Origin: Stramonita haemastoma
Taxonomy: Eukaryota; Mollusca; Gastropoda; Neogastropoda; Muricidae
Assembly (NCBI GenBank): GCA_030674155.1
Contig: CM060342.1
Coordinates: forward strand, 7,616,654 to 7,631,653
Direction of reading: 5' to 3'
DNA length: 15,000 bases
The notes under the pieces are model-generated. The model had not been told where the DNA came from. It searched no databases and saw only the letters and a program-made list of their open reading frames with translations. Every line of letters begins with the position of its first letter. Position 1 is the stretch's first letter. The position numbers and the translations under genes were made by a program. Below, in pieces: positions 7,804-14,687 of the stretch.

Positions 7804-7867
<64 letters not shown>

Positions 7868-7957
7868 AGAAGAGGAGAGCTAGGAGAGGAGAGGAGAGGA
7901 GAGAGAGAGAGAGAGAGGAGCAGAAGAGGAGAGGAGAGCTAGGAGAGGAGAGGAGAG

Positions 7958-7994
<37 letters not shown>

Positions 7995-8037
7995 TTTTTT
8001 CAAGGAAATTCATGAGAATAAAGGTGGGTGGGGTGGG
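7666..8037. repeat. GA-rich block with internal duplications
   Basis: (GA)n at 7666-7742, a spacer with AGTTTTCAGGAAACACATGA and GAATAAA, more (GA)n with GGAG/GCTAGG variants at 7788-7994, and a second related spacer (TTTTTTCAAGGAAATTCATG, GAATAAA) at 7995-8023. Inside, a unit of about 54-58 bp beginning GCAGAAGAGGAGAG occurs twice (7866-7919 and 7920-7977). The long Arg-Glu and Leu-Ser frames here are repeat artefacts. Confidence 0.9.
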
Positions 8038-8079
8038 TTTTTTTTTTTTTTTTTTTTTTTTTTGGGGGGGGGGGGGGGG
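8038..8079 (+). repeat. T26-G16 homopolymer pair
   Basis: Twenty-six T followed directly by sixteen G. The exact lengths are doubtful in any assembly. Confidence 0.9.
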
Positions 8080-8725
8080 TGAATGTGTTTTTGTTTTTTT
8101 AAAGAAAGTGGCAGCTGTTGCTAAAGCCCAAAGTGATTATCTGCAGTAATTCAGGCAAGAAGGTTGGATTGATTTGAAGGAGCTTTTATTTATTTTTTTT
8201 TTATATATGAAAGGATCTCACAATGCCGTCATTAAATACTTAGAAGAGATCAGGCAACATCTGTCCAATATTGAATGTTTGTGAGCTTGATAGAAACTGT
8301 GCATGATCATTCTTTAACTATAGGGTAACAGGTGGTATGAATGTTTTTCACATTTTTTTTGGGGGGGAGGGGAGGATGTATTCTTCTTCTGTTTCTTGAT
8401 CTTCTCTTACTTTTTGTCTTTCTTGCCATGTTGGCTTTTTAAAGTTTTTTATTTTTGTTTTGTTGTTGCTTGTGGTGGTGGTGGTGGTGTTTTGTTTGTT
8501 TTTTTCTTCTTCATCTTTATTATCTTAATCTATTTTTTATTATCACATTCTTCTTCATATTTTTTTTTCTTCTTTTCTTTTCTTTCTTCATCTTCTTGTT
8601 TCTCCTTCTTCATTTTTTTTTCTTCATTTTTTTTCTTCATCATCATCATCTTATGCATAGTTACACGTAAGCATAGTACACGTTTGAAGCAATCGGGAAA
8701 CAACATAGAAGTCTGTCCCACATAA
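8080..8725. other. unassigned, pyrimidine-rich in second half
   Basis: 8080-8380 shows nothing recognisable. 8380-8650 is strongly T/C-rich on the plus strand (TTC and TTTC runs), which makes long but meaningless Phe/Ser frames. It leads to the first piece of the Penelope-like element. Confidence 0.5.
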
Positions 8726-8884
8726 GCCCTGCTCTACGTAAGAAAAAAGAAGAAGCTTGAAAAGCTATTGCTGGTTAAACAACAAAATGATCCTGCAAAA
8801 CCTTCCAGACAGACAAAGAAGCATAAATGCAGAAGGTTTATTAGAAGATCAGAGAGGGGAAGGCAACCAGTAGCAAAACTGCAA
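8726..8884 (+). pseudogene. Penelope-like ORF, N-terminal basic segment
   Basis: Open from the codon after a TAA (8723-8725), with no ATG. It is rich in Lys/Arg (KKKKLEKLLLVKQ; RQTKKHKCRRFIRRSERGR) and continues in frame into the first minisatellite unit as KLQLSPEEGKSLLFN. The Penelope link comes from this join: the sequence after the last repeat unit continues KSLVFN-LSSVQL in the style of the family's N-terminus. By itself this segment is not diagnostic. Confidence 0.5.
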
Positions 8885-11201
8885 CTTAGCCCTGAAGAAG
8901 GAAAAAGCCTGCTTTTCAACTTAGCCCTGAAGAAGGAAAAAGCCTGCTTTTCAACTTAGCCCTGAAGAAGGAAAAAGCCTGCTTTTCAACTTAGCCCTGA
9001 AGAAGGAAAAAGCCTGCTTTTCAACTTAGCCCTGAAGAAGGAAAAAGCCTGCTTTTCAACTTAGCCTGAAGAAGGAAAAAGCCTGCTTTTCAACTTAGCC
9101 CTGAAGAAGGAAAAAGCCTGCTTTTCAACTTAGCCCTGAAGAAGGAAAAAGCCTGCTTTTCAACTTAGCCCTGAAGAAGGAAAAAGCCTGCTTTTCAACT
9201 TAGCCCTGAAGAAGGAAAAAGCCTGCTTTTCAACTTAGCCCTGAAGAAGGAAAAAGCCTGCTTTTCAACTTAGCCCTGAAGAAGGAAAAAGCCTGCTTTT
9301 CAACTTAGCCTGAAGAAGGAAAAAGCCTGCTTTTCAACTTAGCCCTGAAGAAGGAAAAAGCCTGCTTTTCAACTTAGCCCTGAAGAAGGAAAAAGCCTGC
9401 TTTTCAACTTAGCCTGAAGAAGGAAAAAGCCTGCTTTTCAACTTAGCCCTGAAGAAGGAAAAAGCCTGCTTTTCAACTTAGCCCTGAAGAAGGAAAAAGC
9501 CTGCTTTTCAACTTAGCCCTGAAGAAGGAAAAAGCCTGCTTTTCAACTTAGCCCTGAAGAAGGAAAAAGCCTGCTTTTCAACTTAGCCCTGAAGAAGGAA
9601 AAAGCCTGCTTTTCAACTTAGCCCTGAAGAAGGAAAAAGCCTGCTTTTCAACTTAGCCCTGAAGAAGGAAAAAGCCTGCTTTTCAACTTAGCCCTGAAGA
9701 AGGAAAAAGCCTGCTTTTCAACTTAGCCCTGAAGAAGGAAAAAGCCTGCTTTTCAACTTAGCCTGAAGAAGGAAAAAGCCTGCTTTTCAACTTAGCCCTG
9801 AAGAAGGAAAAAAGCCTGCTTTTCAACTTAGCCCTGAAGAAGGAAAAGCCTGCTTTTCAACTTAGCCCTGAAGAAGGAAAAAGCCTGCTTTTCAACTTAG
9901 CCCTGAAGAAGGAAAAAGCCTGCTTTTCAACTTAGCCCTGAGAAGGAAAAAGCCTGCTTTTCAACTTAGCCTGAAGAAGGAAAAAGCCTGCTTTCAACTT
10001 AGCCCTGAAGAAGAAAAAGCCTGCTTTTACTTAGCCCTGAAGAAGGAAAAAGCCTGCTTTTAACTTAGCCCTGAGAAGGAAAAAGCCTGCTTTTCAACTT
10101 AGCCTGAAGAAGGAAAAAGCCTGCTTTTAACTTAGCCTGAAGAAGGAAAAAGCCTGCTTTTCAACTTAGCCTGAAGAAGGAAAAAGCCTGCTTTCAACTA
10201 GCCAAGAGGAAAGCCGCTTTTCATACCCGAGGAAAAAGCCGATTAGCCAAGGAAGGAAAGCCTGCTTTCATTAGCCCTGAAAAGGAAAGCCTGCTTTTCA
10301 ACTTAGCCTGAAGAGGAAAAAGCCTGCTTTTCAACTTAGCCTAAGAAGGAAAGCTGTTCAACTTAGCCCTGAGAAGGAAAGCCTGCTACTTAGCCTGAAG
10401 AAGAAAAAGCCTGCTTTTCAACTTAGCCCTGAAGAAGGAAAAGCCTGCTTTTCAACTTAGCCTGAAGAAGGAAAAAGCCTGCTTTTCAACTTAGCCTGAA
10501 GAAGGAAAAAGCCTGCTTTTCAACTTAGCCTGAAAAGAAAAGCTGCTTCTAACTAAGCCAGAGCTGCTTTTACTTAGCCTGAAAAGAAAAAGCCTGTTTT
10601 CAACTTAGCCCTGAAGAAGAAAAAAGCCTGTTTTCAACTAGCCTGAAGAAGAAAAAGCCTGCTTTAACTAGCCCTGAAGAAGGAAAAAAAGCTGCTTGTC
10701 AACTAGCCTGAAGAAGAAAGCCTGCTTTCAACTTAGCCTGAAGAAGAAAAAAGCCTGTTTTCTAGTGGAGGAGCCTGCTTTTTCAACTTAGCCCTGAAGA
10801 GGAAAAGCCTGCTTTCAACTTAGCCCGAGAGAAAACGCTTATGCAACTTAGCGACCTAAGAAGAAACCATGCTTCAACTTACCTGAAAAGAAAAAGCTTG
10901 TTTTCAACTTAGCCTGAAGAGAAAAAGCTGCTTTTCAACTGCCCTGAAGAAGGAAAAAAAGCCTGCTTTTCAACCTAGCTGAGACCTGAAGAAGGAAAAA
11001 GCCTGCTTTTCAACTTAGCCCTGAAGAAGAAAAAAAAAGCCTGCTTTTCAACTTAGCCCTGAAGAAAAAAAAAAAAAGCCTGCTTTTCAACTTAGCCCTG
11101 AAGAAAAAAAAAAAAGCCTGCTTTTCAACTTAGCCCTGAAGAAAAAAAAAAAAGCCTGCTTTTCAACTTAGCCCTGAAGAAGAAAAAAGCCTGGTTTTCA
11201 A
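8885..11201 (+). repeat. 35-bp minisatellite, about 66 copies, grown inside the Penelope-like ORF
   Basis: Tandem units of 35 bp starting CTTAGCCCTGAAGAAGG and ending GCCTGCTTTTCAA. They are near-identical from 8885 to about 9960, with 34-bp variants lacking one C (GCCTGAAG). From about 9980 to 10930 units are degenerate, with many small deletions. From 11020 to 11160 the GAAGG becomes runs of A. The first unit is in frame with the upstream segment and the last with the downstream one, so a single unit was probably coding. As 35 is not a multiple of 3, each added unit shifts the frame and brings stops, so expansion destroyed the ORF. The copy number is length divided by unit. Confidence 0.9.
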
Positions 11202-11469
11202 CCTGTCCAGTGTACAGTTACCTAAGGCGCACAAAGAAATCCTAGCACAAGGGCCTAAGTTGTGCCCCACTCCCCATTATCTTGACAAACCTCAACTGTC
11301 TATGGATGTCACAGAAGGATGCCGTAAAGTAAAGCGCGCCTTAAGGACTGGCATTACAGTTCAGATTCTGAACCAGACAAGGGAGGAGGATGTACCCGCC
11401 ACCTAAGTTTTAACAAACCTACAGGATTTACCCCCACCCACAGGCAGAAACAAAGCCCTGGACACTTAC
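11194..11469 (+). pseudogene. Penelope-like ORF, pre-RT segment
   Basis: One frame runs from the last repeat unit: VFNLSSVQLPKAHKEILAQG then PKLCPTP, LDKPQLSMDVTEGCRKVKR, an in-frame TAA at 11404-11406, then PPPTGRNKALDTY to 11469. The pattern 'NLS..L...E..L..G..F.PTP', then 'GRNKALDTY', is what I recall of the region before the RT core in Penelope-like proteins. Only one stop interrupts 92 codons, so this segment is well preserved. It ends at an inverted LINE scrap. Confidence 0.65.
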
Positions 11470-11524
11470 TGTTGTTGTTGTTGGCTTCAATTTAAGGTCT
11501 GTTCACTCTAAGTGATATTAGACG
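11470..11524 (-). mobile_element. inverted LINE 3' end scrap
   Basis: Four GTTG-type triplets, then GGCTTCAATTTAAGGTCTGT and TCACTC-AAGTGATATTAGAC. This is the reverse complement of the 3' terminus shared by 13405-13467 and 13978-14040. About 55 bp, inserted into the Penelope-like ORF just after KALDTY. No clear target-site duplication is seen. Confidence 0.7.
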
Positions 11525-11942
11525 AGAAAACTGTAGAATGCTACAGACACGCACTGAGACTCATCCTACAGTGAAGACCAGACCAGACCAGACAATCTCT
11601 CTCAAGATCATAGATATGCCCTCACTGAACGGTTGACAAACGTCAAATCAGAATGACACCTGCAGACTAAGGAAGGGCTGCTGTGGTGGTTCTCAGCACA
11701 TCAGACTATGTAGCAGAAGCAGAGAAACAACTCAGCAACAGTCAATGTCAGAGAAATCTGCTGTGACATGAAGTGGTATAAAATATTTTTAAAAAAACAA
11801 CAAAAAAACTTACAACTGACTAGTGACCCCACCTCTCAGATAGCTAAAAAAAAAAAAAAAAGTTCCATCAACTGACCAATGAACTCAATGAACAGATTGA
11901 TGAAACAACTATGAAGTGAGTAACACTTAGAACCCTTTTTTT
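11525..11942 (+). pseudogene. Penelope-like ORF, PADKGG-motif segment
   Basis: Readable in pieces across frames: YALTERLTNVKSE then stop (about 11615-11656); PAD-stop-GRAAVVVLSTSDYV and AEAEKQLSNS (11659 onward), the counterpart of the conserved PADKGG block; LTSDPTSQIAKK (about 11814-11850); FHQLTNELNEQIDETTMK then stop (11863-11919). An A15 run at 11847-11861 marks one frame change. The order matches the region between the N-terminus and the RT core. The segment ends at the SINE1 insertion. Confidence 0.65.
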
Positions 11943-12291
11943 AATTTTTAGTATTATTCTTTGATATCGAGGATAATGGGATAAGCACTCTTGTGCTTTT
12001 TTACATCCAGTCCCCGTGTGCATGCAGTTTTGTAAATGTCATCTGTTCCCACCGGCACACGATGGCCTACTCTTACGGAAAGCGGAACAGGATTTAACGT
12101 GTGCGTAAGATGTTCTGCGTGCGTTAACACACACGGGGCCTCGGTTTAAAGTCTCATCCGAAGGACTTTGGGGGAGAGTGGATTCATCACTGATGTTAAC
12201 TCCAGGAGAAAAATCTCCTCGAACGGGAATCGAACCCGGGTCGTCAAATGGCGAGCGCAATGTTCTGACCACTAGGCTATCCCGTCCCCCA
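11943..12291 (-). mobile_element. full-length tRNA-derived SINE1 copy inside the Penelope-like element
   Basis: Minus strand. A box TAGCCTAGTGG (plus 12269-12279) and B box GGTTCGATTCC (plus 12226-12236) are both consensus, 32 bp apart. The body has GTCTCATCCGAAGGACTTT and CACACGATGGCCTACTCTTA. The tail ends near TTTGATATCGAGGATAATGG, then T-rich sequence. It matches 5015-5373 over its length. It sits between the PADKGG segment and the FYLLPK segment, so it inserted after the Penelope copy. I could not define a target-site duplication. Polymerase III transcription is possible in principle. Confidence 0.88.
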
Positions 12292-12486
12292 ATAAAGCAG
12301 TGTGTCACCGGAGTTCTACCTCCTACCCAAGATACCCCAAACTCAACAACCCTGCAGGAAGGCCTGAAGTATCGGCATAATGGTCCAACAGAGACACTGT
12401 CCGGACATGTGGATCACTGGTCAAGAATCTCCCCGGCCACACCCAAGACAACAACGCATATGGTCCTCCGCAGAAACACGACAGAA
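12292..12486 (+). pseudogene. Penelope-like ORF, FYLLPK segment
   Basis: SPEFYLLPKIPQ (12305-12340) in one frame, LNNPAGRPEVSA in the next, then NGPTETLSGHVDHW (12379-12420) and TTTHMVLRRNT, with two frameshifts. The order FYLLPK-h-K, NNPGRP, GPTE-LS-h-DH is the early RT core of Penelope-like elements as I know it. The copy breaks off after RRNT, where a LINE has inserted. Confidence 0.75.
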
Positions 12487-12957
12487 AGTACATTAAAAGT
12501 TGATTTTCATGAAATTAATTCATTATTAGTTGATTATATGCATAAACTTTATCCACGAGAAAATTCAGATTTGGGGTCTTGCCCAAGACACATTTTAAAG
12601 TTAATATTTAAGCTGCGTTTAAGCGCCTGGAAAACCCAAGTATTCCCAAAATGTGGTATGTGCTTGTTCTCAAACCCTTTATCTTGTGAACACATTCTTT
12701 TCGATTGCCCTATCCTGACATCATTATATACAAAAAGTCTGGTATCATAGATCTGAAAAGGGAATCTGTGGGTTTTACTCACTCTTAGACCAGAAATTGT
12801 TAATATTGCTAAAGTTATTTCTCGGTCTGCTGTTAATGTTCTGTTATAGGTTTTCTTTTGAATTTATTTGTTTTATTTATTGGGTTTGTTTTAGCTACTT
12901 TTAATGCTTGTTTAAGTCTAGAGTGAACAGACTTTAAATGGAAAACAAACAAACATT
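12487..12957 (+). mobile_element. 5'-truncated LINE copy 1 (C-terminus plus 3'UTR)
   Basis: Codes for a LINE C-terminal piece: RHILKLIFKLRLSAWKTQVF, then C-x2-C ... CEHILFDCPIL to a stop at 12748-12750. This is the C-terminal C..C..H..C knuckle found in several LINE ORF2s. After a frameshift it continues LTLRPEIVNIAKVISRSAV to TAG 12847-12849, resembling the last residues of LINE copies 2 and 3. The 3' end GTCTAGAGTGAACAGACTTT, then AAAC units, matches the family terminus. ACATTA at 12490-12495 and 12953-12958 is a weak target-site-duplication candidate. Confidence 0.7.
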
Positions 12958-13128
12958 ATTGACCAATGGAATCATCAGTACGGCCCTTTCACAGAGGAGG
13001 TACTGTACAGCTGGTCACCATGGATGTGGCAGGACTGTACAGCAACATCCCCCATGATGATCACCACAAGTAAAGGCTGTGGAGTACTTTTCAGATAGCA
13101 AACCTCTGCCTTGATGCTCCACCAACCA
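12958..13128 (+). pseudogene. Penelope-like ORF, RT motif A segment
   Basis: LVTMDVAGLYSNIPHDD at 13011-13061 is RT motif A. The Asp at 13023-13025 corresponds to the first catalytic Asp, here intact. It is followed in other frames by AVEYFSDSKPLP and DAPPTK. Upstream QWNHQYGPFTEE also fits the family. The piece ends in GCTCCACCAACCA (13116-13128), one side of the duplication flanking LINE copy 2. Confidence 0.75.
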
Positions 13129-13467
13129 AATTCAAAGTTAGCCTTTGCCATTGCTCGATGTTTATTGCAAAGTCCACTTGAACATTTGTTGTAGTTACAT
13201 TATTGATGTTTAATGTTCACACTTTGTTAAATGTAAACTTTTCTCATGTCTAAGTTGGTTTTTTTTTTTATTTTTTTTTTATTTTTATATGTATAAAGTA
13301 TTATTACCTTTTCATGTACAAAAACATCCACCCACATGTTAACTCTTCAGTCTTTTCTTCTCCCACTCCTTCCACTCCCTTCTTCAACTTCCTTACTTTC
13401 CACTTTCCTCGTCTAATATCACTGAGTGTGAACAGACGTTAAATTGAAGACAACAACAACAACAACA
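13129..13467 (+). mobile_element. 5'-truncated LINE copy 2 with 13-bp target-site duplication
   Basis: 339 bp. It starts within the last codons of the ORF (NSKLAFAIARCLLQSPLEHL, TAG at 13192-13194), then a 3'UTR matching LINE copy 3 for about 270 bp, the terminus GTGTGAACAGACGTTAAATT, and a CAA-repeat tail. It is flanked by exact GCTCCACCAACCA at 13116-13128 and 13468-13480. The host Penelope reading resumes on the far side. This is textbook target-primed insertion. Confidence 0.9.
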
Positions 13468-13535
13468 GCTCCACCAACCACACACAACCTTACTGGAGAT
13501 TGTTGACCACGTGTTGCTTTCCAACAATGTTTTCA
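13468..13535 (+). pseudogene. Penelope-like ORF, segment between RT motifs A and B
   Basis: APPTTHNL, then in the next frame LLEIVDHVLLSNNVF (13490-13534). The second target-site copy GCTCCACCAACCA opens the piece. It ends TGTTTTCA, which recurs after LINE copy 3. Confidence 0.7.
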
Positions 13536-14041
13536 AAAAGATTTAAGTTTTCTACTGTAAGAAGGGTTAGTTCATTATATTTTAGAATGAAATTAAATGC
13601 ATTCCTTACCAAATTTTGAGAAAGATCATATTTCAAACACTCGTATCATATTTGAGTGCCCAATTGTAAAACCATTTTTGCCTGTATTTTCTGGGCAGTC
13701 TCTGGAAAATGTTTTTGACAATTCAAAGTTAGCCTTTGCCATAGTTGGATGTTTACTGCACAGCCCACTTGAATATTTATTGTTGTTACATTATTATTGT
13801 TAATTGTTCATACTTTGTTGAGTTTAAATTTTGCTCCTGGTTTTAAGAGTACTGTTGTTGTTTTTTACCCCCCCTTTTTTTTTTAAATTATAAGCGTACA
13901 AAAATACCACAATTAATGCTATCTTATGTTTTCTCTTTTCACCCCTTCCACTCACTTCCATTACACTTTCCACTTCTCTTGTCTAATATCACTTAGAGTG
14001 AACAGACGTTAAATTGAAGACAACAACAACAACAACAACAG
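13536..14041 (+). mobile_element. 5'-truncated LINE copy 3
   Basis: About 505 bp. ORF end HSLPNFEKDHISNTRIIFEC, PIVKPFLPVFSGQ, NSKLAFAIVGCLLHSPLEYL to a stop at 13801-13803. The H..IIFECP motif matches the knuckle of LINE copy 1. The 3'UTR matches copy 2, ending TAGAGTGAACAGACGTTAAA and a CAA-repeat tail to 14040. TGTTTTCA occurs at 13528-13535 and 14042-14049 (ninth base A versus G), a likely target-site duplication. Confidence 0.85.
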
Positions 14042-14170
14042 TGTTTTCAGGTTTGATGGACAGATGTATTTATAAACAAATATTCGGGACCGCAGTGGGG
14101 GAACACATCTGCCCCCTCATAATTACAATATGTTGGAGAAACAAAGAACACTTTCAAAACAAGCGTTGTG
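14042..14170 (+). pseudogene. Penelope-like ORF, RT motif B joined to GIY-YIG motif
   Basis: FDGQMY (14052-14069), then after a frame change YKQIFGTAVGEHICP (14071-14115), the RT motif B region. From 14123 the reading is LQYVGETKNTFKTS, the YVGETKN.L-type motif of the Penelope GIY-YIG endonuclease. RT motif C (the second catalytic Asp pair) and the linker between RT and endonuclease are missing, so an internal deletion joined the two. The endonuclease is itself cut soon after 14170. Confidence 0.7.
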
Positions 14171-14330
14171 TTGTTTTTGTAGGATTAGGAGTGCACACGA
14201 GTGAGTGCGTGCGTGTGCACGCACGTGTGTGTGTATGTGTGTGCGCGCGCACACACGTGGTGAGTGTGTGTATGTGTGTGTGTGTGTATGTGTTTCTGTA
14301 TGTTTGGGTGTGGGGGTGTGTGTGCTGGCC
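14171..14330. repeat. imperfect GT-rich tract with 20-bp palindrome
   Basis: Irregular GT/GC alternating sequence (about 14190-14325). Bases 14237-14256 form a perfect palindrome, GTGTGTGCGC and its reverse complement. Confidence 0.85.
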
Positions 14331-14566
14331 TCTGGCACTGTCAGGTGGCAGGTGGGCATTGGAGGCCTGGTACTGAGGCATCTTAGATGGTCTTTTACGT
14401 CATCATGGTGGCTTTTGTTTTATGACGTCATTTCGAATATGACGTATACCATTACGCAAAAGATTGTGTCTGCCGTTTTTTTCCTTTATGTGCATGGTTG
14501 AGCAGCACTAGTATAGTGTTACTAGTATTAGCATGATGACGGTTTTGGGGAGGGGGAGGAAGAGGT
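14331..14566. other. unique sequence with bZIP-like sites
   Basis: No frame of interest. It carries the CRE-like cluster listed separately and a G-rich lead-in (14546-14566) to the G run. Confidence 0.5.
14395..14460. promoter_or_regulatory. cluster of CRE/bZIP-like sites
   Basis: TTACGTCA (14395-14402), palindromic TGACGTCA (14423-14430, a perfect CRE), TGACGTAT (14440-14447) and ATTACGCAAA (14451-14460, C/EBP-ATF-like) lie within 66 bp. CREB/ATF proteins bind TGACGTCA. No gene start is visible nearby, so a role as promoter or enhancer is inference. Confidence 0.35.
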
Positions 14567-14590
14567 GGGGGGGGGGGGGGGGGGGGGGGG
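14567..14590 (+). repeat. poly(G)24 with G-rich flank
   Basis: Twenty-four G, preceded by GGGGAGGGGGAGG at 14547-14559. Strong G-quadruplex potential on the plus strand; length uncertain. Confidence 0.9.
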
Positions 14591-14647
14591 CGGTTATGTG
14601 GGGTGGATGGGGAGTGTGATAGCCTTGGTGCGATGGCGGTGGTGATG

Positions 14648-14687
14648 GCGCGCGCGCGCGCGCGCTCGTGTGTGTGTGTGTGTGTGT
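14648..14687. repeat. (GC)n-(GT)n Z-DNA-prone tract
   Basis: GCGCGC run at 14648-14665, then TCGTG and (GT)n to 14687. It is alternating purine-pyrimidine throughout except one step. Confidence 0.93.

Larger units (their letters stand above)
8726..14170 (+). mobile_element. Penelope-like element, decayed, with expanded repeat and five insertions
   Basis: I read scattered pieces of a single ORF in collinear order on the plus strand: a basic N-terminal region (8726-8884), FNLSSVQL..LCPTP (11194-11469), a PADKGG-like motif with Lys replaced by stop (11659-11694), FYLLPK (12314-12331), NGPTETLSG (12379-12405), RT motif A LVTMDVAGLYSNIP (13011-13052), VDHVLLSNNVF (13502-13534), RT motif B QIFGTAVG (14077-14100), and a GIY-YIG-like LQYVGETKNTFKT (14123-14161). 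Known members encode a telomerase-related RT with a C-terminal GIY-YIG endonuclease. This copy is dead: it has frameshifts, stops, no motif C and five insertions. The assignment is from motif order; no database search was possible. Confidence 0.75.

Noticed and set aside
7746..8082. Arg-Glu and Leu-Ser rich frames, reminiscent of RS/RE-domain proteins
   Set aside because: They are produced by GA repeat in all frames, with no splice sites or non-repeat coding flank.
8396..8725. Phe/Ser-rich ORF as a membrane protein
   Set aside because: The hydrophobic run comes from T/C-rich low-complexity DNA; no signal or conserved motif. Its last residues lie just before the Penelope piece but are not clearly part of it.
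8885..11201. CRISPR-like array
   Set aside because: Units are directly adjacent with no variable spacers, and the context is animal retroelements. It is a minisatellite.
12178..12750. A single 190-residue plus-strand protein
   Set aside because: The frame runs by chance through the SINE1 head, a Penelope RT piece and a LINE C-terminus; three elements, not one gene.
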